Below are positions 54,760 through 64,000 of a stretch of DNA of 64,000 bases, piece by piece. Position 1 is the first letter of the stretch; the number at the start of each line of letters is the position of its first letter. The DNA is taken from positions 1,240,001 to 1,304,000 of the forward strand of contig JAHEWK010000007.1 of NCBI GenBank assembly GCA_020740775.1, read 5' to 3'. This DNA is from Ilyonectria destructans (taxonomy: Eukaryota > Ascomycota > Sordariomycetes > Hypocreales > Nectriaceae). The notes under the pieces were generated by a model. That model searched no databases. It was not told where the DNA came from and saw only the letters and a program-made list of their open reading frames with translations. The position numbers and the translations under genes are program-made.

Positions 54760-56134
54760 CTATTTCTCATCCCCATTCACCTCCGACTTCTTGATCGCAT
54801 CATGAATGCCATTGTAGCTCATGTTGAAATCCATCCTCGAAAATCTCTCCTCAATCGACATCTCGCGAACCATCTTGCGCGTGTCGGCGAGAACTTGCTT
54901 GGTTCTCGGTCGTCGAATGCTGTCAATTTTGTCAAGCACAGCAGGCACTTCATCGCGAGTGACATTGAAAGCAAGCAGCCGAAAGCTCTCTCCATCCTCG
55001 ACGGCAATGTTACCTCCTTGGCCTTGAAGTACTGACATGGCATGCGCAGCATCACCGATGAGGATGGTGCGCCCTTTCATGAACGTGGGTAAAGGGTCAA
55101 GATCTTGGAGGTCCCAAGTCTTGAGGTCATCGGCGACTCTGGGATAGCCTGATTAATTTTCTGATAAATCGTCAGTCAGGTGACTCAACTTACTTGAGAA
55201 GTTGGATAATCTCCTCGCCAAAGTCCCCAAAGGTATCCAGCAACTCGCCGCGCTCTGCTTCGGCATACCAAGATCCAGGCGCGGAACGTCGGTCGTCGCG
55301 TGTGGGGAAGTTGCATGCCAGGTTCATGTAATCGAAACGGCGATAAGGATATGCCGTGATGAATATCGGTGTTCCATCGTCGGCTTCGAGGAGCGAAATT
55401 CTGCCCTTGCCGACGTCTAGCTCCGACTAGTCGGGAAGCTTGCTGAGGACCTCTCTAGTCTTCTCGGCAGATATGGCCAGGCGAAAGCAAGGGAGTCCCA
55501 TCTTATGAGAAACATGATCGTCTATCCCCAAGACCTTGGCCCAGAGGCGTGAGTGCACGCCATCGGCGACAAGAAGGTTCAACAAGTCAGTATTTGGTAG
55601 ATGCACGACCATAAATCAGGGTAGGCCAGTCATCCACACTTATTGATCACAACATCTCCCACATCTTTGCTTCCATCTGCTAAGGTGACCTCGCCAGTAT
55701 CGGGATCAACATCCACCGCGCCATTGTGGAAAATCGTCTTGACTGGGTTTACAGCAATGCCCAATTCGGTGGCCGGCGCAGTTGCAAGTCTGTAGAGTTC
55801 ATCCCTAAAGTCAGATCGCTTCATCGTAAGACTGTTCACTCCGTAGCGGTTCAAAAAGTCGACCTCCACATCGGACTTCATCTTTCCATCTTTTGTGTGA
55901 GCCGGTATACGCAGCAGGTCACCGCCCAGCTCTGTCACGGTTAAATCCAATGGTGTCAAGGAGCTTCACCGCATTGGGGAACAAGCTGATACCATGTCCC
56001 CCAGTCGCAACATCTTGGCCAGCTCGCTCGTAAATAGTCACAGGATGGCGTTCGCGAATAAGACAAGTAGCAGCAAGGCCCGCAATACCGCAGCCGATGA
56101 CAATTACGTGGAGGTTTGTCTTTGTCGAGTCCAT
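54760..56134 (-). pseudogene. FAD-dependent monooxygenase (salicylate-hydroxylase-like), disrupted
   Basis: The start (MDSTKTNLHV) opens into VIVIGCGIAGLAATCLIRER, the GxGxxG FAD site. ISLFPNAVKLLDTIGFNRDR follows, then a one-base insertion near 55924 shifts the frame. The next frame continues GGDLLRIPAHTKDGK to GDVVINK. After a poorly defined intron comes NLLVADGVHSRLWAKVLGID (the DG motif), broken by TAG at 55427-55429. The frame resumes with SELDVGKGRISLLEADDG, a normal intron (acceptor before VADDLKTWDL), and GRTILIGDAAHAMSVLQGQG, the second FAD (GD) motif. A full-length group A flavoprotein hydroxylase is recognisable, but at least two lesions make it non-functional unless they are assembly errors. 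Confidence 0.85.
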
Positions 56135-56479
56135 GAGATGAATTTGAGACGAAAGATAATTTGCCGGAGTGTGAGTTTTGATGGGAATTCAGGTTTAAGA
56201 GAACTCCTGTCAAAGCCGTCCCTCCAGATTGAAATCGCATGGGCATTCTAGTTATTGCGGACAGGTCAACAAGGCGCGTGTTCACACTGCTCACGTAATT
56301 ATTAAATTCCATCTCGACCTCAGAATAGGGGCTCATTGCTCCAAATGGAGCCAAGCTTTAAAGTGTGTAACAAATGGGATCTATTCTATGCTACCGATGA
56401 AACTCAATTATGATGTTAAGTTTTAACCGAACCGCGGGCTCAAAAATGAAAATATGCCATGTCGCGCGCCAATCGCCTC
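56135..56479. other. intergenic interval, no recognised feature
   Basis: 345 bp between the pseudogene start and the 3' end of the repeat-protein gene; nothing recognised. Confidence 0.4.
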
Positions 56480-58427
56480 TTACACCTTCTTTGCCGCCAG
56501 TCGCTTCTCGGCCACCTTGTGGATGTTCTCAACAATCTGGGCGAGCTTCTGGCTATCAGCCTTGAGTTCGGGCATATCCTCGGCAATCTTGGCCACCATC
56601 CTGCTGACAACATTAAGCAGAGCACCTATAGAATCGTCAGCATTATTTTCATGGTGGTTATCAGTGTCAACGTACGATCATCCGACCGCTTAGTCGCGGG
56701 GGTATCAGAAACGACAGACTCGGAGACGTCGCGCTCCTCAAAGATGTCGTCGCGCTTGGCGGGGGTACAGATGCAGTTCTGTCCCTTCACGACGCTGATG
56801 AGGGCATTGACATCAATCTTCTTGCCCTTGGTCGCAGCACTGGTCAGAGCATTGTTCAAGAGGCTGATGTTGGCCGAACCACCCAGGGATATAGTCAGAT
56901 CGCCCTGGAGTCCAGAGTCGGCAAGGAGACCAGAGTTACTTCCACCTTGGCTGCCGGAGCCACCACCCAGAACAGTGCCCACGGCGCCAAGACTGCCAAG
57001 GTTACCCAAGTTACCCAGGTTTCCAGGAGTGCCCGAGCCGCCCTTGCCTCCGTCCAAGAGCGTTGTAGCCGTGCTGCCCGCATTGGTGACAGCCGTTCCT
57101 AGGCTGATTCCCAAGCTCCCTGCTGTCGACCCAAGGTTTCCGGCTGTGTTTCCCAGGTTCCCTGCTGTGTTGCCTAGGCTTCCCAGCGAAGTTCCCAGGT
57201 TGCCCGCGCCACCCTTGCCTCCATCCAAGAGCGTGGTAGCAGTGTTGCCCGCGTTGTTCACAGCCGTTCCTAGGCTAGTTCCCAAGTTACCTGCGGCGCT
57301 TCCTAGGTTGCCTGCGCCACCCTTACCTCCGTTCAACAGATCAGTAGCTGTGTTACCCAGGTTGTTCACTGCAGTTCCCAGGCTGCCAGCTGTATTTCCG
57401 AGGTTGCCGGCGGCGTTTCCGAGGTTGCCGGCGGTAGTTCCCAAGCTTCCTGCTGCGGTTCCGATGCTGCCAGCTACAGTTCCCAGGTTGCCTGAGCCAC
57501 CTTTGCCTCCATTCAAGAGATTGGTAGCCGTGTTACCCAGGTTGTTCGCTGCAGTTACCAAGCTACCCGCTGTGTTTCCAAGGTTGCCAGCGGTGTTTCC
57601 GAGGTTGCCGGCGGTGGTTCCCAAGTTTCCTGCTGCGGTTCCGAGGCTGCCAGCTGCAGTTCCCAAGCTACCGGCAGTGTTTCCTATGGCGCTAGTCACA
57701 GCACCACCCAACCCGCTCTGGGCGAGGCCGTTCAGCGTGGTGGACAACCCATCGATGATCTGACCCTGGTTGGCTTTCACACCTCCTCCCAACAGGCCTC
57801 CCAGCAGCCCAGTGAGCAGACCACCGACGCCATTCAGGAGACCGCCTGTGACACCGGTCACAGTTACACCGACACCATTCAGAGCACCAGTCAGGGCACC
57901 AAGAAGCTGGTCGCTATTAATATCAGCGCCGGCGGAAACGACCTTGCCGCCGGTACCAATGCTGCCAACGCCAGCTAGAAGGCCGTCCAGGAGGTCGCCG
58001 ACAGTATTAAGAATTCCGCAGAGGATGGCGCCAGTCTTGTGAACCGCTTCCTCTCGAGCGGCAATGCTTGTTCCATCCCGCCTCTGATGAATGGCGCTAA
58101 GGTGGAAAGCCGACCGCCCAGCCTGCGCGAGTTCCGAGGGAAGCAGATTACCTGTCTCCTAAAGATCATGCGGTATCAGTAGAGTATCATTTAAGAAACA
58201 TGTCAAGAGCTTGATTCTTCGCGACGTAATGAAGGGAGAATCGGAATCCAAGGTTGGAGGACTTTTGGATTGGCAAAACATACCGTTGCCTTAACCGCTG
58301 TACCTTGAAGAACGGCATCTAGGACAGTGGCTTGGTCTCGAGCTTCCAAAGCCGCATAAGTGTTCCCAGCAGGAGCAGCGATAGTGCTGCTGAGAAGGAG
58401 GGCGAGCATAAGAGAGATGGACTTCAT
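56480..58427 (-). CDS. large secreted Gly/Asn/Leu-repeat protein
   Basis: Exons 58427-58284, 58158-56676 and 56625-56480 give 590 aa. The signal peptide is MKSISLMLALLLSSTIAAPA. Residues about 60-150 are unique (ILCGILNTVGDLLDGLLAGV...). About 150-420 is a dense repeat of short GNLGNTAG/GSLGTAAG units, punctuated by (T)LL(N/D)GGKGG(S/A)GNLG blocks. The last part has a CIC pair (NCICTPAKRDD) and a KR site. The third exon adds a C-terminal domain (ALLNVVSRMVAKIAEDMPEL...) shared with the small protein at 24380-24910, as is its phase-1 intron. Repeats of this kind suggest a stacked helical or beta fold at the wall or in an extracellular matrix; this is inference. The coding-strand leader is CA/CT-rich. 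Confidence 0.78.
56990..57680 (-). repeat. internal coding repeat of the secreted protein
   Basis: Nested repeats: a 21-nt-like unit coding GNLGNTA / GSLGTAA, arranged in four larger blocks each ending in a LL(D/N)GGKGG segment. The blocks start near 57060, 57210, 57330 and 57510. The third position varies among units, so the repeat is selected or old at the protein level. Confidence 0.75.
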
Positions 58428-60052
58428 TTTGTCGGATTAAAGGATTGAAAGATATGTTGATCAAAGAAGATTGGAAAAAAAGATGTAAGGAGTGTATGAT
58501 AAGAGAGTGTATGATCAGAGAGAGTGTATGAAGGAGTGTGTGTGAAGGAGTGTTGAGAAACTGATGATGCTGAAGATGATGAGAATACTTTTCTGGATGA
58601 AATATCGCTGCTGCTTTATACTCACAAATCCCCATTGTGGTGTTGTTTCTTGAATCCCTTCATATCGGCAGGACCCTTGCCGCAGTCTCAACATGTTGTA
58701 TTCGGCCCGTTCTCACAACGCCAGAGTTGAGTTCCTGGTCATCGGCTTCCAAGCGCAAGGCCTTTGGCGGCCCGTCATTCCACCATCGGCACCTCGGAAG
58801 GTCCCTCGGTGGTAATGCTTCGAGAAGGACCCCGACCGAATGGGTAGGTTTCATGCTAAACAAAGCCCGTGCGGCAAATATTTGATTTGGCTTGCCCTAC
58901 GAAGGGATTAGGACGTGGAATGGCGTGCAGGGAGGAGTCTATATTGTTGGAATGGACGCGGGGATAATGTCTCAGGGTTCGGGAAAATTTACACAATGCA
59001 TGTTTGCCCAACGGTGGCGGACAAGCCACTGATAGGTCACATACCATGCCACCGAATAGCACAAAGCCGATCCGCAAGCAGAATGTGGAAGGTAGAGATC
59101 TATGGAAACAAAGCGATCATCGTACACAACTACCCATCTCTGCATCGCGTGGTCTCCTAGACGCGTGGAGACTATAAGGCTTTAGCATGGATCTACTGGC
59201 CTCTATGTCAGTGATGTTTTTCTATTGGCGATATTCATTTGACTAATATCACCTACCTAGCTATTAGCTAGTTTTGATGGGAGGGTTATGTGAGGTAATG
59301 AGCAGCCTCGGGAACGGTACTTGGATTCTGCTATTGAACGAGCGTCCGATATATACTCCTCTTTGTAGGATGAACAACAATATCGTAAGATTCCTCATTT
59401 TCGTGATGACCTAGGGTGTTATCGGAGGGAGGGATGTATCAGCTTTATGCTCGAATTAGTTGGTCTCGAATGAGAGATTTGAGTGTTCATTAAATCCACC
59501 ATGCCGAAAAAAGTAAGTACAAATCACTGGCGCTAGTGCTACCCTATACGGAAGGGACTGCCTCCAGGGAAAATAATGCACGATCTACGATATCAATGTT
59601 GACCTATTTACATGTCTATAGTTTTACGAGAATTTTATTACGCGACAATCGATTACGGTTTGTGTTGCGGGAAGGCAATTGTGTACAACTCACCGCGAAG
59701 GACAAAGTAATAGACACATTGGCGGGCTGAAAGTCACGGAGCAGCATTAAGAGCACTCACAGAAAAGAAAATATTTTCTCCGTTACAGTTAATGGCCCCA
59801 GTATTAGTCCCTCTAGCAATCTCTTTGCTTCTACTTGCTGCTTCCTTTTCCCTCTTGCTAAGGCCGACATATGACAGCTTTTTCTCTTGATTGAACAATC
59901 ACGTGACGCTCTACCCCTCATGACAACATACTGATGACAACATTTCGAAATGAATTCTGAAGATGTTCCCCATCTCAAGTAAATTCTCTCGTCAACCGAC
60001 TGCCATTAATTCCAATCACAGCCTCAGGGGCAACAAAAAACCAGCCGTCACC
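58428..60052. other. intergenic interval, no recognised feature
   Basis: 1.6 kb. 58430-58600 is the low-complexity leader and promoter of the repeat-protein gene. The remainder, AT-rich from about 59200, contains no recognisable gene or repeat. Confidence 0.45.
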
Positions 60053-60718
60053 ATGGCCGCCGAAATCCCAACAAAGCCTGGAGTTTTGCTCATATCCCTC
60101 GAATTCAAATCATTCTTTGACGAAATGTACGAGGCCCTCCTCGATGCATTCCATTCAAAATCAACCATCAAACGCGTTAAGCAAGCAAATTCGGCCATTT
60201 CTGAACTTTCCAGAGAGCCACGACCATCGGCCGTGCTCGTAACAGACGAGGGGCTCACTACGAATGAGAATTCACATGTGTGGGAGGCAGTTCTGCAGTA
60301 TGTTCGCGGTGGGGGCGTATGTGTAGTCATGGGCAACTTCCCCGCCTTCGTCTTGCCGGACAACATGAAGCCGTTCTTCGCCAAAGCTGGCCTCCCTTGG
60401 GAGAGTGGTCCATATCACCGCACGACACTGGTGCTCAACACAGAGGCGACAGGTCAAGATTTGGCTACTCGCCTTCCTTCACAGTACAGCCAGAAGGCCT
60501 TGTTCGTAAAGAATGTCACGCCTGCTGATTCCTGGTACGTCACCAATGTGGACTCTGTGACTGAGTCGCGAGTCCTCCCTCAAGAAAACGCCGATACCCC
60601 TGGAAAAACCCCTGTCGCATTTGCGCGAGTTGGAGTTGGAAAGCTGGGCTATGTTGGTGATGTGAACGCAGAAAAAGGGTCTGACGCTGCGATCCTCGCC
60701 ATGTGTGGGCTTTTGTGA
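60053..60718 (+). CDS. uncharacterised protein, glutamine-amidotransferase-like fold suspected
   Basis: A single exon of 221 aa starts at CACCATGGCC (60053). An in-frame ATG at 59963 would add 30 residues (MFPISSKFSRQPT...), possibly a mitochondrial-type leader. Visible segments: PGVLLISLEFKSFFDEMYEA, PSAVLVTDEGLTTNENSHVW, VLQYVRGGGVCVVMGNFPAF and ARVGVGKLGYVGDVNAEKGS. The GGGVCVVMGNFP strand-turn recalls ThuA/class I amidotransferase-like flavodoxin folds, but no catalytic Cys-His-Glu triad is evident. I do not recognise the family with certainty. It occurs, from memory, as a conserved hypothetical in many fungi. Neighbours give no clue. Confidence 0.65.
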   Translation: MAAEIPTKPGVLLISLEFKSFFDEMYEALLDAFHSKSTIKRVKQANSAISELSREPRPSAVLVTDEGLTTNENSHVWEAVLQYVRGGGVCVVMGNFPAFVLPDNMKPFFAKAGLPWESGPYHRTTLVLNTEATGQDLATRLPSQYSQKALFVKNVTPADSWYVTNVDSVTESRVLPQENADTPGKTPVAFARVGVGKLGYVGDVNAEKGSDAAILAMCGLL

Positions 60719-61263
60719 AAATGGGACTTGAGTAAATACGATTCAATGCCACGCGGACCGGAAGTTATTGGGAAGATAACTTAAAACGAAGAAGATTTGA
60801 CTCTTCAAGGGTAACTAGATGAAAGAGATGTGCGACATTTCTCCTAGACACCTTGCTCTCCCTATTTCGCCCTTGGAACTGGTTCCCGTCTCGTGGTAAC
60901 TTACGACCTTGAGTTGTCACTTTGCAATGAGACAATGCGAAACAGTTTATGAGCGGCACAGTCTTGCATTACGTCCAGCATAAAGAGTGCAAGATGTTTC
61001 ACAAAATCAATTCAATACGTTGTGCTGCATATTTCATTCCCCGTTCCCAAATTTGATTCTTTGCATTCCTATTCTTATTCTTCCTGTGTCCATTGATGCT
61101 AAACGGCCCACCACGTCATGTCCAGTGGCACGTGAGTCTCAACAGTCCCTTAACCAGTTATTGAAATTGTGGCAAGTCGTTCATAGGCCATCCTTCGTCT
61201 TTGCACTGGGTGGGATATCCGTGTTGATGTCGATTTTGCCGTTTCCAAGGACAGACGCACTAA
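60719..61263. other. intergenic interval, no recognised feature
   Basis: 545 bp between convergent genes; nothing beyond presumed terminators. Confidence 0.4.
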
Positions 61264-61468
61264 TTAGTGGCAGGCATGTCGAGTGCCATCTGCTCTGAAA
61301 ATCGGCGTCCCGCCGTTGTCTTCGCACTCCATGAGAGCCTCGCAAACAGCGGGTTTGGGGCACCTCACCGGGGGACATTCTGGCTCCTCGCACTTGGGCT
61401 CGGGGCAAACTGGCTGGGGGCATGTAGGGCCAGGGCAGATGGGGGCAGGACAGGACTGAGCAGCTCCG

Positions 61469-61500
<32 letters not shown>

Positions 61501-61632
61501 GCCGCCTCCGAGATTCCAAGTGAGGAGAGGGAAAGGCTTAAACAGAGGCAGTGGGATGGGCTTGAAGAAGAAGCCTGATACCTGGGTAGCCAACGCAGCT
61601 ACAGCACCAAGGCCGATAGTTGAAAGCTTCAT
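61264..61632 (-). CDS. small secreted Gly-tract, Pro/Cys-rich protein
   Basis: 122 aa from MKLSTIGLGAVAALATQVSG, a signal peptide. FFFKPIPLPLFKPFPLLTWN leads into 15 consecutive glycines coded by a GGC-type run (about 61463-61510). Next comes a cysteine/proline repeat of C-P-x-P/C-x-x-P spacing (SCPAPICPGPTCPQPVCPEP), followed by CPKPAVCEALMECEDNGGTP. Eleven or so cysteines in about 55 residues suggest a disulphide-rich surface protein or candidate effector; no family is recognised. An upstream in-frame ATG (61659) would delay the signal peptide and is less likely. The glycine tract is prone to length polymorphism. Confidence 0.65.
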
Positions 61633-63025
61633 TGCGATGGTTTGTTTGGCGTGTTGCAAGAGTATGTATTAAGATTGTGGACCTGGTTGATGGCCAGTTG
61701 AGAGTTGTTGTAGGTAGGAGAAACGAGAAGAAAGAAGTGGTTGCGGTGAGATTGTGTGTAGTCAACCGAAAGGCGCCTCGCGCTGATGTATTTATAAGAC
61801 TGCGAGGTGATTAAACGTCGAATAACACTTCATGAACGCCCTTGTACTATCTCCCTTCTGGCTATGGACGAAGCGACGTCATTTCACGACAACAATACCT
61901 CTTTGCATGATGGCATCTCTTACCGCCAGTCACTCGGCAAATTCCGAATTGCCAACCTTGCCGCCGGCTCATGAAGCGTGAGGGATACCATTGCATGTTT
62001 CAGTTCGAGAGTTAATCAGGTGAGACGAATGATAATGCGGGATTCAGGAGAGGCTGGTAAGTGAGATCTTGATTCGCGTTCAGGGCCTCTCTCAGCGGTA
62101 ATTGTTGAAATGATTGGCCGATATTTGCTCACGTTTCCGAGCTGATCTGCGTCAGAATAGTCTCCCCGAGGGTCCGAGGCCGATTCTCAACCAGTACGTA
62201 GGCCGACAAGAGATCAGCAGCAATATGACAGCCACCAATGGGGCGCATGGAGCGGGATATCAAAGTATCACTAATCACGTCGTGGGTCGTGAGGGGTGGC
62301 TGTCTTGATACATGTTTAAAGAGAAACCTGCGAGGTAAACCTGCAGGAAGAGTGTTGAGCCATCATTCATTGGCTGTATGCGCTATTGAATCATAAAACC
62401 TGTACCCGGATCTCGCACGCTGGCGAGTCGGAGAGTTCAACATACTTGTTGTGGGGAAGACAGCTGAGGGATCTCCTGCAGGGCATCTTGTATGCCGCCT
62501 CGACGTACGGGCCGTGCTGGAGCCGGTTGAGGTCAGGTCGGGGCTCATGCAGAACGTCTCCGCTGCATCGCTAAATTGAACTAATCGCGGAGGATTCCGG
62601 CGGACATCCCGTCTTGGTAAATGCACCATGGTGTCCACTTCACGGGACGGCAGAGAGCGGGGACTTGGATGTGCTTTGTCGAACATGGGATAACAGGCCG
62701 CATGCATGTTCTAGGATTCGGAGAAGGTTCGACCGCCGGCACTTGAGCCAACTAACCAACTTAAGTGAGCTGGTTGAGCTGTCATGTCTTGCCTGATCGA
62801 CCGGCTGCATTGTGTGGAGATGCTGTGATGTGGTGGCAAGGAGGGAAGGGAGCAGGGGATGGAAGAGACTAGGTGGCTGGGTTGCGTAGCTGATACCATG
62901 GTCGTTATTATTTGGAAATGAAGTTGATATGTCCATCGAGCTTAAAAGAGAACCATTCCCCATCTCATCCAGTAAATAAACCAAGCAAGGCATTCGCAGT
63001 ATCGACATCGTCTCTACAAACGACA
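61633..63025. other. intergenic interval, no recognised feature
   Basis: 1.4 kb between divergent starts. It presumably contains the promoters of the Gly-tract gene and the PAN-like locus. No gene is supported. Confidence 0.4.
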
Positions 63026-64000
63026 ATGAAGATTACCCAAGATCTTCTTCTTTCTCTGGCCCTGGCTGGCTCAGTCGCCTTTTCCAATGCCGAACTTAGC
63101 TACGTTTGCCCTGGTGACGTGGGAAAGACGATTGTTCGGTGAGAATCCCCACCCTCCTGATTTCGAGATCAGATTGCTGACAACCGTTATCCTCCGGGCG
63201 CTAGATCCTTCAAGAAGTATGAGTTCAAGTGTAACTGGGGTGTCAAAGGCCTACCAACCAAGTCGGTCCCTGGTGCCAACACGATTGAGTGTGCTGGCAT
63301 CTGTGCCAAGGACCCTAGCTGTCTGCACATAACCTACACCGAAAAGACCGGCAAGTGCGACATGAAGGCAGCTGGTGAGCTCTTTGAGCAAACCAAGTTC
63401 CCCATTACCACTTGGTACTTCATTGGCGACGCGCCGGGTGAGCCGGATACTGGCAGCGAAGTCGTGACTTCCCTAGTTACCGATACTCAGAAGCCTCTCA
63501 CCGGTGGCGACAAACTCTGGAGGCAACAATGACGCCTCCGGCAACCTTCCATCCTACTCCTGCCCCCAGGACAACCTGAAGACATACACCGTGTAAGTTA
63601 TTTGTTAGTCCATCTGCTAGAGGGGTGTCTGACATATAGACAGCGGTGAAATTACCTACGAGCTGCAGTGCGGCAACGGACACAGCATGGGCCACTGGAC
63701 CAGCGAGCCGGGCACGAACTTGAAGGCGTGCGCTGATCGTTGCGCGGCCACCCCGGAATGCAACAGCTGCGACTTTGACCGAACCACGAATATTTGCTAC
63801 TTCAAGAATGCCCCGTCCGTGACTGCCCCTTGGGTTAATGGAGACGCTTGATACCGTGTTACCTGCCCCAAGGTTCGGGCCACTGAAGCAAACAAGAAGC
63901 CCGAGATCACAAAGAGCCTTGTCTGCCCTCAGAGTACGGACTGCGGTTCTCCATTTACTGTTTGACCAAGTCACTAACACTTTCGGTAGATGACGGAAAG
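63026..64000 (+). pseudogene. secreted PAN/Apple-like multi-domain protein, disrupted and cut by the window end
   Basis: Exon 63026-63138 carries a signal peptide (MKITQDLLLSLALAGSVAFS) and ELSYVCPGDVGKTIV. Exon 2 starts at 63205. Domain 1 has FKCNWGVKG, NTIECAGICAKDPSCLHITY and GKCDMKA, a Cys pattern like PAN/Apple domains. An extra A in the AAA at 63512-63514 then shifts the frame. Domain 2 continues as YSCPQDNLKTYTV (intron, acceptor before 63646) GEITYELQCGNGHSMGH, CADRCAATPECNSCDFDRTT, and hits TGA at 63849-63851 where WVNGDAWYRV would be expected. SLVCPQ(N)DGK suggests a third domain beyond the window. The protein would be extracellular and probably carbohydrate- or protein-binding. Confidence 0.7.

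Noticed and set aside
56459..57763. Plus-strand open frame of 434 codons, Pro/Leu/Ala-rich repeat
   Set aside because: It is the antisense of the Gly/Asn repeat gene; the repeat keeps the complementary frame open. No ATG context, signal or family supports it.

Overview
The window reads as nuclear DNA of a filamentous ascomycete. Genes carry short 45-140 nt GT-AG introns with CTAAC/CTGAC-like branch points, there are Zn2Cys6 and DUF3425-type bZIP regulators, STAND/HeLo-like N-terminal domains and DUR3-type urea permeases, and there are impala/mimp-like TA-flanked miniature transposons. Sordariomycetes, probably Hypocreales, is the best guess, but this is inference. No ribosomal RNA, tRNA, CRISPR or prokaryotic feature was recognised.

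Layout. 0-3.5 kb: a STAND-N-terminal/Cdc24-like RhoGEF gene with a decayed PH end, then an EthD gene. 3.5-5.6 kb: repeat-rich, gene-free DNA with an EthD relic and miniature element A1. 5.6-12 kb: two divergent, paralogous Zn2Cys6 regulators, both predicted at 682 aa, sharing a 1.9 kb intergenic region. 12-23.3 kb: EutQ-like cupin, DUF3445 (heme-dependent N-demethylase-like) protein, short-chain dehydrogenase, bZIP factor, DUR3-like permease and zinc-type alcohol dehydrogenase. Their families suggest amine or nitrogen catabolism, which is an inference. 23.3-29 kb: miniature element A2, a small secreted protein and a GH28 rhamnogalacturonase-like enzyme.

30.5-38 kb: a dead amino-acid permease fragment abuts a HeLo-like protein, a single-pass membrane protein and a divergent Hsp70-like ATPase. 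This is the part most worth testing as an undescribed system. 39-44 kb: GDP-mannose transporter, an uncharacterised basic protein and a TRI12-type MFS exporter. 45-54.3 kb: miniature element B2, a second DUR3-like permease, a short-chain dehydrogenase, an alpha/beta hydrolase and an NmrA-like protein. 54.7-64 kb: a broken FAD monooxygenase, a large glycine/asparagine-repeat secreted protein (paralogue of the one at 24.4 kb), an uncharacterised protein, a small Gly/Pro/Cys secreted protein, and a broken PAN/Apple-like secreted gene that runs off the window.

Four loci (start, 31 kb, 55 kb, 63 kb) carry frameshifts or in-frame stops, so the window mixes intact metabolic genes with decaying accessory genes. 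Exon boundaries were assigned by eye from splice consensus and reading-frame continuity. Family names come from recognised motifs, not database searches.
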